Assembly (NCBI GenBank): GCA_945900775.1
Contig: CAMDJP010000014.1
Location: 1 to 57,874 of the forward strand
DNA length: 57,874 nt
Direction: 5' to 3'
From: Akkermansia muciniphila
Lineage (GTDB): Bacteria; Verrucomicrobiota; Verrucomicrobiia; Limisphaerales; SIAT01
Shown here: positions 8,958 to 16,613 of the stretch, piece after piece
Layout: the number at the start of each line of letters is the position of its first letter
Numbering within the stretch: position 1 is the stretch's first letter
Notes under the pieces: model-generated
Databases searched by the model: none
The model's input: only the letters and a program-made list of their open reading frames with translations
What the model was told of the DNA's origin: nothing
Translations under genes and position numbers: made by a program

Positions 8958-8987
8958 TTGTCACCAACACGCCCGTTTTGGTATCTT
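8958..8987 (+). promoter_or_regulatory. Putative sigma70-type promoter of the pilin-like gene
   Basis: TTGTCA (8958-8963) and TATCTT (8982-8987) are separated by 18 bp. The pilin-like gene begins at 9005, so the leader would be very short. Confidence 0.4.
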
Positions 8988-9004
8988 GTTGAGTAGGCAC
9001 TATC

Positions 9005-9811
9005 ATGATATTTATGAAGCTCATGCCTGCTCAGATTTATTTCGCTCGGGCGCGTTCGGGTGCGCGCGCCTTCACGCTCATCGAACTGCTCGTGGTCATC
9101 GCCATCATCGGGATTCTGGCGTCGCTACTCCTACCGGCTCTAGGCAAGTCGAAGGACAAGGCTCGTGGGATGAAGTGCGTGAACAATTTCAAGCAGATCT
9201 CCCTGGCATATAAACTCTACACCGATGAAAACGATGGCTTCCTAGTGCCGTTAGTGACATCGGGCATCCCTCCAGCTCCCATCATCGTGCTCCGCGGTGG
9301 AGGGCTCACTCAGGAGTTCTGGTGGCCGGATCGGTTGAAGTCTTTTATCACAGAAGATAAAAATATTTTCCAGTGCGCCAAGATGCCCGCAAGCTGGACT
9401 GTCGCCGACTTCGGTATCGGTTTAAGCACGCCGCAACTGGGGTGGAGCGGGAACGCCAGACTGAGCGAGCAAAGCGTGAAGAACCCCTCCGACACCGTGG
9501 CCCTCGCGGACTCGGCGTTTAGCATGCCCGCCTCCTGGACCAACGAGACCGACCCGGCTAAGTGGCAGGGCATGCAAGGCTCAGCGGTGAATACACACGA
9601 GCGAATCTCCTTCGATACCTCGGCTCCAGGCGGAGCATTTCTGCAACCTTGGTCCCGCCGTGTCATCAGCCGGCACGACGGTCGGGCGAGCACTGGTTGG
9701 GTCGATGGGCACGCCGAAATTGTTCTGACCCGGTCACTCGGATTCCTCCAAGCCGGCACCTCTACTCCAAATACCGTCGGCGCACCGGATGCCAAGTGGG
9801 ACTTGGAATAA
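9005..9811 (+). CDS. Type IV pilin-like (pseudopilin) protein with H-x9-DG motif
   Basis: The 268-residue product has a short basic leader, then [14 protein letters not shown] from about residue 23, the class III signal and hydrophobic helix of type IV pilin-like proteins processed by a prepilin peptidase. The segment after the helix ([18 protein letters not shown]) is the form common in Verrucomicrobiota and Planctomycetota. The C-terminus contains [12 protein letters not shown], which fits H-x9-DG exactly. Such proteins occur in dozens of copies per genome and their role, secretion pseudopilin or surface protein, is unsettled. ATG codons at 9005, 9014 and 9023 are all possible starts. Repeat copy 5 begins 33 bp after the stop. 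Confidence 0.85.
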   Translation: MIFMKLMPAQIYFARARSGARAFTLIELLVVIAIIGILASLLLPALGKSKDKARGMKCVNNFKQISLAYKLYTDENDGFLVPLVTSGIPPAPIIVLRGGGLTQEFWWPDRLKSFITEDKNIFQCAKMPASWTVADFGIGLSTPQLGWSGNARLSEQSVKNPSDTVALADSAFSMPASWTNETDPAKWQGMQGSAVNTHERISFDTSAPGGAFLQPWSRRVISRHDGRASTGWVDGHAEIVLTRSLGFLQAGTSTPNTVGAPDAKWDLE

Positions 9812-9843
9812 GACTCACACCGGCTCCGATTCGGTTTGAGGCT

Positions 9844-9882
9844 TAAACCGCGAAGCGCCCCAAAAGCAAATTCCTATCAGTA
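9844..9882 (+). repeat. 39-bp directional repeat, copy 5
   Basis: This copy matches the consensus at 33 of 39 positions. It lies between the pilin-like gene and the next unknown gene, 33 bp after the former's stop. Confidence 0.75.
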
Positions 9883-9944
9883 CGCCCCCAGAACCGCTTC
9901 CAGCTTTTTACCGAAACAAGGAATCGAACCGTCTTCTTCAGGAA

Positions 9945-10490
9945 ATGAAGACGAAAACCACCAGAATCTTCGACTTCCGCTATCGGTCTGTTTTTTCTCA
10001 AAGAGACCTGGCAATCTGTCTGATCGCACTGGGCCGCAACGGGGAGGCCCTACGAGTGCTGGACTACGCCCACCAGCACGTCAAGTTTCGGGGCAAATAC
10101 GATGTTTGGTATGCGGGGGCGTCCGCCTGCTGCGTAGCGGCTAACGTGCGCCGAAGCGAGGGGGACGACCAGCGAGCCAAACTCGACTTGCAGCGCTTCG
10201 TTGACGAGCCGTCTCACGCCCTGATGGATCAGCCCGAAATATGGACCGCCGCCTTTGTCCGAAGACACATCGCTGGCGAACGAAAGCGGTTCGGGCCGCG
10301 CTTCGACAGCCCCGACCTCAGCGTTGCCGTTGAAGCGATGACCTGGTGGGTCGCTACACTCCTCTTTTTTCGAGAAATGGCCGTTCTAGGTTTTCCAAGA
10401 AAAGGCAAACTCAATGTGGCTCGGCTGGATTTCTCGATAGGTAAAGCAATGACTCTGTTGCGGAGCCGATTGCAGAGCGAGGCAATATGA
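9945..10490 (+). CDS. Unrecognised 181-residue protein, possibly TPR-like N-terminus
   Basis: I do not recognise this family. The product is cytoplasmic-looking and lacks a signal peptide. Residues about 18-60 (QRDLAICLIALGRNGEALRVL) resemble a tetratricopeptide-type helix pair. The remainder is helical and Arg-rich, with a WWVATLLFFREM hydrophobic patch near residues 128-140. The ATG at 9945 follows AGGA by only two bases, so a later start is possible. It lies between repeat copies 5 and 6, just ahead of a PrcB-like gene in the same direction. It may be the remains of a longer TPR protein. Confidence 0.45.
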   Translation: MKTKTTRIFDFRYRSVFSQRDLAICLIALGRNGEALRVLDYAHQHVKFRGKYDVWYAGASACCVAANVRRSEGDDQRAKLDLQRFVDEPSHALMDQPEIWTAAFVRRHIAGERKRFGPRFDSPDLSVAVEAMTWWVATLLFFREMAVLGFPRKGKLNVARLDFSIGKAMTLLRSRLQSEAI

Positions 10491-10563
10491 GACCCACTCA
10501 ACCTGAACAAATCGTTTCCGAAACTTTGAGCATCCACCCGCACAAACCGTGCATATCACCAAT

Positions 10564-11076
10564 ATGAAACCAATCCATCTGCTAACACTCGCCGTCGCCT
10601 TGACCGTGACCGGATTAGCTCGGGGAGCGGAACTTCGCACTTCTGCCCAAGTCATCGCCCCGGCCACGACCAAGCCAGCCGAAACGGTTTGCCATTCGAG
10701 GACGGAAGTGAAGGTTGCACTCGGCGCGGAACATGAGGCCGTGGCGAAGCAGCTGCTGCTGGACAAAGTTGATTTCAACAAGAAGATGGTCGTGGTCATC
10801 CGGTCAGGCGCCGGCAATGCCTTCGGCGTGCAGCTCAGCCTGCTGAAAGTTGTGCGCGCGGAGGAGGGCCAGAGTGCCACGATTCATTGGCAATACAAAC
10901 CCTACTTCGGCGGCGCCGCGCCGCCCGATGAGCCGGGCAATCCTACGTTCGCCGCCATCGTTGACCGCATTGATGGCCCGGTGAAATTCCAGCGCAGCAA
11001 CTGGCGCTATCCCTCAGGACTGCCGCTACCACCGAGTGCGCCTCCATCGCGTCCGGGAATCCCGAGGGAGAAATAA
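10564..11076 (+). CDS. Small secreted protein resembling the PrcB C-terminal domain
   Basis: The 170-residue product has a signal peptide (residues 1-21, ending ARG|AE). The body contains DFNKKMVVVIRSGAGNAFGV, then a strand pattern ending in a Pro-rich turn and IVDRIDGPVKFQR. This resembles the PrcB C-terminal domain, first described in a spirochaete protease-stabilising complex, in its dFsk.mvvvi..G....gv.v order. The family link is by pattern only. The tail is Pro-rich (LPLPPSAPPSRPG). The ATG at 10564 is preferred over a GTG 15 bases earlier because it opens the signal peptide. Repeat copy 6 begins one base after the stop codon. Confidence 0.55.
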   Translation: MKPIHLLTLAVALTVTGLARGAELRTSAQVIAPATTKPAETVCHSRTEVKVALGAEHEAVAKQLLLDKVDFNKKMVVVIRSGAGNAFGVQLSLLKVVRAEEGQSATIHWQYKPYFGGAAPPDEPGNPTFAAIVDRIDGPVKFQRSNWRYPSGLPLPPSAPPSRPGIPREK

Positions 11077-11077
11077 T

Positions 11078-11116
11078 TGAACCACGCAGCGTCCTGAAAG
11101 CCATTTCCTATCAGTA
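11078..11116 (+). repeat. 39-bp directional repeat, copy 6
   Basis: This copy matches the consensus at 33 of 39 positions, starting one base after the stop of the PrcB-like gene. It separates that gene from the convergent LRR-cytochrome gene. Confidence 0.75.
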
Positions 11117-11191
11117 AAGGCAGTGGCGTGAGATTGGCGCAACGCTCAGAGTCTTTTCACGCGACGCTGCATTGCGAAAAACTGCGCGCCA

Positions 11192-12172
11192 CTATTTCTG
11201 CGCGCCTTGGTCGATCCAGCGCTTGATGAGATCTGCGACCGGTTTGGAAAGGCGATCACCTTTGGGCGGCATCCGTTCGTCGTTGCCGTCGGGCAGCGTG
11301 ATGCGCTTGAGCAGTTCGCTCTCTGCAGATTTCTGCGCCACCACAACGGCCTTACCGCCCGCGCCCTTCTTCAACTCGTCAAACGTGTCTAAGCGCAGCT
11401 TGCCTTTCGTCTTCTCCGTGCCGTGACATTCCAAGCACGTTGCTTTGATGATTGGCAAAATGTCCTTCTCAAACTTCGGTTCTTTGATAGCCGCATATTT
11501 TTCTTCCGCGGCTTGCGCGGCCTTGACGGTCGCTTCCTTCGCGGCTTTCTCGGACTCCTCGCGTTGCTTCTTCAGCCGTTCGAGGTCGTTGGTACTGCGG
11601 AGATCTTTATCCACGCCTAAGTTGATGGAGAGATATTTGTTGCCCGCCTTCGACAAATCATCCTGAAACGCTTTGGCTTTGGCTTCGCTGACTTTGGTTT
11701 CCCACAGGTAAAGATTTTTCAGCTTCGCCAGTTTCTTGAGCTTGTCCAATCCCGCATCGGTGATGCCGGTCTGATAAAGGTTCAAGTACTCCAAGTTGGT
11801 CAACCCAGCGATGGCATCCAACCCCGCATCGGTGACCTTGGTTTTCTCCAGATGCAAACGCTTGAGGCCGGTCAACGCTTTGAGCGGTGCGAGCCACGCG
11901 TCGGTAGTCTCCGGATGCTGGAACGAAATCTCGTTGGCGCTGGTCAACTCCGCCAGCACCTTCAGATCATCCGCCGTGATTTTTTTTGGCGCCGACACAA
12001 CATACCCGATGGTCACGTTGTATTCCTTGGCGTCCTTCGCCACATATAGGATGGTCCCACCCAGCGCTTCAATCTTCGCGATAGCCGATTTCTCATCTGC
12101 TAAAACAACCGCTGCCGCCAACATTGCCGCAGCGAGAAAAAAGGAACGAACAGCATTTATGGTGATCTTCAT
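11192..12172 (-). CDS. Secreted leucine-rich-repeat protein with C-terminal c-type cytochrome domain
   Basis: The 326-residue product starts at the ATG at 12172, directly before a signal peptide ending VVLADEKS; the frame upstream crosses repeat copy 7. Residues about 25-180 form leucine-rich repeats of the PVC type (LTGLKRLHLEKTKVTDAGLD, LTNLEYLNLYQTGITDAGLD). An Ala/Lys/Glu-rich helix, probably coiled coil, follows at about 195-230. The C-terminus is a planctomycete-type cytochrome domain with CLECH near residue 246 and an ERMPPKGDRL segment whose Met could be the second haem ligand. It is probably a periplasmic or surface electron-transfer or interaction protein. It stands alone on the minus strand behind the radical SAM gene. 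Confidence 0.85.
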   Translation of the reverse strand: MKITINAVRSFFLAAAMLAAAVVLADEKSAIAKIEALGGTILYVAKDAKEYNVTIGYVVSAPKKITADDLKVLAELTSANEISFQHPETTDAWLAPLKALTGLKRLHLEKTKVTDAGLDAIAGLTNLEYLNLYQTGITDAGLDKLKKLAKLKNLYLWETKVSEAKAKAFQDDLSKAGNKYLSINLGVDKDLRSTNDLERLKKQREESEKAAKEATVKAAQAAEEKYAAIKEPKFEKDILPIIKATCLECHGTEKTKGKLRLDTFDELKKGAGGKAVVVAQKSAESELLKRITLPDGNDERMPPKGDRLSKPVADLIKRWIDQGAQK

Positions 12173-12239
12173 TGGTTGCACGGTTGGATAACCGAAGGCG
12201 CGCCGTAATTCAAGCAGACAAATGTCCACACACGCGGAA

Positions 12240-12278
12240 TAAACCCCGGAGCGTCCAGAAAGCAATCCCCTATCAGTT
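12240..12278 (+). repeat. 39-bp directional repeat, copy 7 (overlaps a stop codon)
   Basis: This copy matches the consensus at 36 of 39 positions. It keeps the same + orientation as the other six although both flanking genes are on the minus strand. Its last bases, TATCAGTT, contain the complement of the TGA that ends the radical SAM gene. Confidence 0.9.
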
Positions 12279-13478
12279 CTTCAGCCGGTCGTACGCGCCG
12301 AAGTCGCGGAAGAACCATTTCTTAGCCAATTTGTAGGCGAGGCTCTTCTCGGGTACCTGCTCGACTTGGCTCGCCTGCGAGGGTCGTGGCTGCATCGCGG
12401 CCAACTCCGCCAGCGCGGTCTTGCGAGCCGTACCGTCAGGCGCGCCGTGCTTCTCCACGAATTCCTTCACCAAGTCGGGCCGCTCCAGCACAATGCAACC
12501 GCGCGTGGTCTCGCTGGTCATCTTGCGGAAGTCGGAGAGATAGGCGGACTGCGTGAAGACGTCGCGGATGTGGCGCTTGTCGCGGATGTTCTCCTTCGCG
12601 AACTGGATGATCGGGCACGGCTCGATGCCGCCCCACGGGCTGATGTGGTGGCTGATGCCAGTGGCGGCGGGGCAGAGCGCCTGACCGTCGTCCTGATAGT
12701 ACGCGTCAATGAGGATGATTGGCTTCTTCACGCGCATCTCCACGACGAACTTGCGGGTCTTGAGCTGCTGCGCCGGCGTGAGGCAAAGCTGCTCGTTCGG
12801 CTGCGGGCCGACGGGTCGGTAGGTGTGATACCACGCGTACATCGCCCCCATCTCGATGAGCCGGTCGAGCCACTCTTCACGCAGGAGATCATCGAAGTTC
12901 GTCTGGCAAAGGCTCGTCGCCACGCCGGTGAGCAGCTTGTGATCGATGCACCGCTTCAGGCCGGCCATCGACTTGCTGAGCACGTTTTCCTTGCCACGCC
13001 TCTGGTCGCTGATGATTTCCGTGCCCTCGATGGAAACCAGCGGTGTGACGTTTCCCATGCGCCGCATCTGCGCGGCGAGTTCGTCGGTGATAAACTGGCC
13101 GTTGGTGAAAATCTGGAAGTAACAATCGGGATGCTGTTCGAGAATATCGAGCAGTCCTTTGTACATGAACGGCTCGCCGCCGAGGATGCCGAAGAACGTG
13201 TTGCCCGCCTCGCGCGCCTCACGCAGGAGCCGGTGCAAATCTTCCGCAGGGATTTTCTCGGACTTCGCCGCGACATCCACCCAACAGCCCTGACAGCGCA
13301 GGTTGCAACTGTTGAGCACCGAGATGTAGAGGAATGGCGGGAAATACTCGCCGCGCTTGAGGCCGCTCTTGAAGCGCATCACCGAGCGAGCACCGCCCCA
13401 GCCGAGGTTAATGGCAGCCTTGAAGACGAGTCGTTTATCGGTCTCCAGCAGAAAACGCTTGGCCATTCGCAGATACAT
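12273..13478 (-). CDS. Radical SAM protein
   Basis: The 401-residue product carries the radical SAM cluster motif CNLRCQGC (Cys58, 62, 65), which binds the [4Fe-4S] cluster that cleaves S-adenosylmethionine. It is followed by GILGGEPFMY (the GGE motif contacting SAM) and FTNGQFIT. Later cysteines (ALCPAATG, WGGIEPCPI, RGCIVLERPD) fit a SPASM-like auxiliary region. The N-terminus before the motif (FLLETDKRLVFKAAINLGWGG) recurs in uncharacterised PVC radical SAM proteins. The substrate is unknown. The ATG at 13478 is chosen because the longer frame would reach into the divergent P-ATPase promoter region. The stop lies inside repeat copy 7. Confidence 0.8.
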   Translation of the reverse strand: MYLRMAKRFLLETDKRLVFKAAINLGWGGARSVMRFKSGLKRGEYFPPFLYISVLNSCNLRCQGCWVDVAAKSEKIPAEDLHRLLREAREAGNTFFGILGGEPFMYKGLLDILEQHPDCYFQIFTNGQFITDELAAQMRRMGNVTPLVSIEGTEIISDQRRGKENVLSKSMAGLKRCIDHKLLTGVATSLCQTNFDDLLREEWLDRLIEMGAMYAWYHTYRPVGPQPNEQLCLTPAQQLKTRKFVVEMRVKKPIILIDAYYQDDGQALCPAATGISHHISPWGGIEPCPIIQFAKENIRDKRHIRDVFTQSAYLSDFRKMTSETTRGCIVLERPDLVKEFVEKHGAPDGTARKTALAELAAMQPRPSQASQVEQVPEKSLAYKLAKKWFFRDFGAYDRLKN

Positions 13479-13584
13479 GATGCGAACTATAACGACTGGA
13501 CGGCGCAACACAATCGCAGAGACGCATTTCATCGCGGCGGTTTTTTTGATGCTTCCGCGAAGCAATTTCGCTTAAGATTTGTGC

Positions 13585-15882
13585 GTGAGTCAGGCGAAGC
13601 AAACCTCTAGCACCACGCTCGCGGTAAGTGGGATGACCTGCTCGAACTGCGCGCAACGCGTCAGCACCGCATTGCAGGCCGTGCCCGGCGTGAGTGGCGT
13701 TGAAACCAACGTCGCCAGCGGCCGCGCCGTGGTCACTTGGATTTCGGCGAAGACGCCGGACAACGCCGCGCTGCTCCGCGCCGTCGAACGTGCGGGTTAC
13801 AAAGCCGCGTTGGGTGAGGCCGCCGGCGCTCATGACCACTCCCTCGGCGGCGGCTGGAAATTAAACCTCGTCCTCGGCGGCGCGTTGACCCTGCCGTTGA
13901 TGCTCGGCGAGTGGGTGTTCCCTTTCGGTCACACACCGTGGTTTCACTGGCTGTCGTTTGTGCTGGCGAGCATCGTGCAAATCGTCTGCGGCGCACGCTT
14001 CTACAGTGGCGCGTGGCAGCAGGCGAAAGTCGGCGCGTCGAACATGGATACGCTCGTCGCGCTCGGCACCACCACCGCGTTCGGCTTCAGCGTCTGGCAA
14101 CTCTTCACGGGCGCAGCCGGCCACCTCTTCTTCATGGAAGCAGCGGCGACCATCACGCTCATCAGCCTCGGCCATTGGCTCGAGGCCCGCATCTCGCAGA
14201 AGGCCGCAAGTGCCCTGCACGGCTTGATGGAACTCGCGCCGCAGACCGCTCATCGGCTCGACAACCGAGATAATGAAGCCATCGTGTCCATCGCTGAATT
14301 GCGCGCGGGCGACCGCATCCTGCTGCGCCCCGGTGACCGCGTACCGACTGATGCCGAGGTAATCGCAGGCGCGTCCGCCGTGGATGAAGCGATGCTCACT
14401 GGCGAATCGTTGCCGCTCGAAAAACGGGCCGGCGCACGGCTCTACGCCGGCACGGTGAACCTGAACGGCCAACTCGAGGCACGCGTCACCGCCACCGGCG
14501 AAGCCACCGCGCTCGCACACATCATCTCTGTCGTCCGTCGTGCCCAATCGAGCCGCGCGAACATCCAGCGGCTTGGCGACCGCGTGAGCAACGTCTTCGT
14601 CCCCATCGTCGTCGCGTTCGCGCTCGCGGCCGGATCGTGGTGGGGCCTCGCGCCAGAATCCGCACGTGCCGCGCACACCGCGCTCGCGCCGTTCCTCTGG
14701 CCCGCTGCGCTCGCGCCGCAACTCGATACGCTTACGCTCGCCATCATCCACGCCTGCGCGGTGCTCATCGTCGCCTGCCCGTGCGCGATGGGTTTGGCGA
14801 CACCGGCGGCGATTATGGCCGGGACGAACGCTGCCGCGCGCCGCGGCATCCTCATCCGCGACGGCGTCGCGCTGGAGAAGGCGGGAAATATCACCGCCGT
14901 GCTCTTCGACAAAACCGGCACGCTCACCGAAGGCCGGCCCTCCGTCGTGGCCATCGAGGATCTCCGTCCACCAGAGGAACGCTCGCAGAACCTCTCGCAT
15001 CTCGCCGCCGCGCTCGCCAAGTCTTCCATTCATCCGCTGAGCCAGGCCGTCGCCCGACACGCTGCGTATGCGGGCTCGAAGGAACAGGGACCCGAGAAAT
15101 CGCGTCGGAATCCGAACGAGCCCAAGCCGCCGCACTTTACCGATTGGCGCGAGCAACGCGGCTGCGGCGTGCACGCGAACGGTGACGGCGAAATCTGGCG
15201 GCTCGGGTCGGTGTCGTGGTTGCGGGAGCTGGGAGTGAACCTCACGGCCGGCGAATCGTTCATCGCGGAAAACGCCGACTGCGGCGCCACCATTCTCGCG
15301 CTTGCGAGAGGTCCTCGGCTCATTGGCCTCATCGGCCTACGCGATCGGCTCAGGCACGGTGCGGCAGAAATTATCACGCGCATCACGCGGCAGAATCTCT
15401 CATTGTATCTTGTCTCTGGTGATAGCCAGCAAAGTGCCAATGCTATCGCGCGCGAGGCGGGCATCCCCGAGAAGAACGTCTTCGCCGAGACGCGCCCCGA
15501 GGCGAAGGCCGAGCTCGTGCAACGCCTGCAGGCACGCGGCGTGCGCGTGGCGTTCGTCGGCGACGGGATTAACGACGCGCCAGCGCTGGAACAGGCCGAC
15601 CTCGGAATCGCCGTCAGCCGCGCGAGCGACGTGGCGCGCGAGGCGGCCGACATCATCCTGCTCACCTCCGACATCCAAGCCATCCCCGAGGCGATCGGAC
15701 TGGCGCGAGCCACGCTGCGCGTCATCAAGCAGAACCTCTTCTGGGCCTTCTTCTACAACGCCGCTGCCATCCCGCTGGCCGCACTCGGCTTCCTCGCTCC
15801 CGTGGTGTGCGCGGCGACGATGGCCTGCTCCGACCTCGTCGTCATCGGCAACGCGCTGCGTCTGAGACGTTGGAAGGAGTGA
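13585..15882 (+). CDS. copA: Copper-type heavy-metal P1B ATPase
   Basis: This 765-residue inner-membrane pump has an N-terminal heavy-metal-associated domain with GMTCSNC (residues 16-22). The membrane ion path has the CPC motif (VACPCAMGLATP, near 396), the phosphorylation loop is DKTGTLTEG (near 442), the P1B Ser/His-Pro motif is SSIHPLSQAV, and the hinge is GDGINDAP (near 658). The CPC motif with a single HMA domain fits Cu(I)/Ag(I) exporters. No copper regulator or chaperone gene lies beside it. A GTG at 13585 is the likely start; a TTG two codons earlier is possible. It diverges from the radical SAM gene across about 100 bp. Confidence 0.88.
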   Translation: MSQAKQTSSTTLAVSGMTCSNCAQRVSTALQAVPGVSGVETNVASGRAVVTWISAKTPDNAALLRAVERAGYKAALGEAAGAHDHSLGGGWKLNLVLGGALTLPLMLGEWVFPFGHTPWFHWLSFVLASIVQIVCGARFYSGAWQQAKVGASNMDTLVALGTTTAFGFSVWQLFTGAAGHLFFMEAAATITLISLGHWLEARISQKAASALHGLMELAPQTAHRLDNRDNEAIVSIAELRAGDRILLRPGDRVPTDAEVIAGASAVDEAMLTGESLPLEKRAGARLYAGTVNLNGQLEARVTATGEATALAHIISVVRRAQSSRANIQRLGDRVSNVFVPIVVAFALAAGSWWGLAPESARAAHTALAPFLWPAALAPQLDTLTLAIIHACAVLIVACPCAMGLATPAAIMAGTNAAARRGILIRDGVALEKAGNITAVLFDKTGTLTEGRPSVVAIEDLRPPEERSQNLSHLAAALAKSSIHPLSQAVARHAAYAGSKEQGPEKSRRNPNEPKPPHFTDWREQRGCGVHANGDGEIWRLGSVSWLRELGVNLTAGESFIAENADCGATILALARGPRLIGLIGLRDRLRHGAAEIITRITRQNLSLYLVSGDSQQSANAIAREAGIPEKNVFAETRPEAKAELVQRLQARGVRVAFVGDGINDAPALEQADLGIAVSRASDVAREAADIILLTSDIQAIPEAIGLARATLRVIKQNLFWAFFYNAAAIPLAALGFLAPVVCAATMACSDLVVIGNALRLRRWKE

Positions 15883-15968
15883 GCCGCGGCGCAGCGCAGG
15901 ACCCAGTGTGAATTCAATTTGCACTTGGTAAAGCTGCGCGTGAATGATTCACTTCCGACACAGCAGCT

Positions 15969-16598
15969 ATGAAACAATTCCTCCTTATCGCGTTCGCCGC
16001 CTCCCTCTCGCTCTCCGCCACCGCGGCAGACAAAACAGTTTCACTCAACGACGGCAAGACGTTCGCCGGCTGGACGGGTGACACTGCCAAGACCTGGCGC
16101 ATCGTCGATGGCGCGTTCGTCGGCGGCACGTTGACGGACAAAGTCCCGCGCAACGAGTTCCTGCGCAGCACGCGGCCCTACACGAACTTCCTCCTGCGTC
16201 TCCAGTTCAAGCTCGTCGGTACCGAGGGCTTCGTGAACGGCGGCGTGCAGGTGCGCAGCGAGCCGGCTAAGAACCCGCCGAACGAGATGGTCGGGTATCA
16301 ATGCGACATCGGCGAGGGTTGGTGGGGCGCACTGTACGACGAGTCCCGCCGCAACAAGCCGCTCATCAAGCCCGACCCTGCGGCCGTGGCGAAGGCGGTG
16401 AAGAATGGCGAGTGGAACACCTACGAAATCCGCTGCGAAGGCCGGCGCATCCGGACCTCGATTAACGGCGTGGCGATGATCGACTACACGGAAGCTGACG
16501 AGAAGCTGCCGCAGCACGGCCTCATCGGCCTGCAGGTGCACGGCGGCGGCAAGGCCGAGGCATCGTACAAGGACATTACCATCGAAGTGCTGCCGTAA
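15969..16598 (+). CDS. Secreted DUF1080 (3-keto-disaccharide hydrolase family) protein
   Basis: The 209-residue product has a signal peptide (residues 1-19) and a single concanavalin-like beta-sandwich matching DUF1080. Signature segments are SLNDGKTFAGWTG, NGGVQVRSEP, VGYQCDIGEGWWGALYDESR, GEWNTYEIRCEGRRIRTSINGV and GLIGLQVHGGG. Members are abundant in PVC and Bacteroidota genomes. Some cleave 3-keto-glycosides and others are only annotated as binding. It stands alone between the P-ATPase and the convergent ABC-F gene. No Shine-Dalgarno sequence is visible. Confidence 0.88.
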   Translation: MKQFLLIAFAASLSLSATAADKTVSLNDGKTFAGWTGDTAKTWRIVDGAFVGGTLTDKVPRNEFLRSTRPYTNFLLRLQFKLVGTEGFVNGGVQVRSEPAKNPPNEMVGYQCDIGEGWWGALYDESRRNKPLIKPDPAAVAKAVKNGEWNTYEIRCEGRRIRTSINGVAMIDYTEADEKLPQHGLIGLQVHGGGKAEASYKDITIEVLP

Positions 16599-16613
16599 CA
16601 CGGCACGCGCCGC

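Noticed and set aside
836-12278. Considering the seven 39-bp repeats as a CRISPR array or classical attC sites
   Set aside because: Spacing is irregular (0.1-6.9 kb), whole genes lie between copies, and the integron GTTRRRY/RYYYAAC ends are absent.
12366-13610. A 414-codon + strand frame opposite the radical SAM gene
   Set aside because: It is the antisense shadow of a clear radical SAM protein in GC-rich DNA and resembles no family.
13861-15174. A 437-codon minus-strand frame opposite the P-type ATPase
   Set aside because: Shadow of an unmistakable P1B ATPase; no ribosome-binding site or family match.
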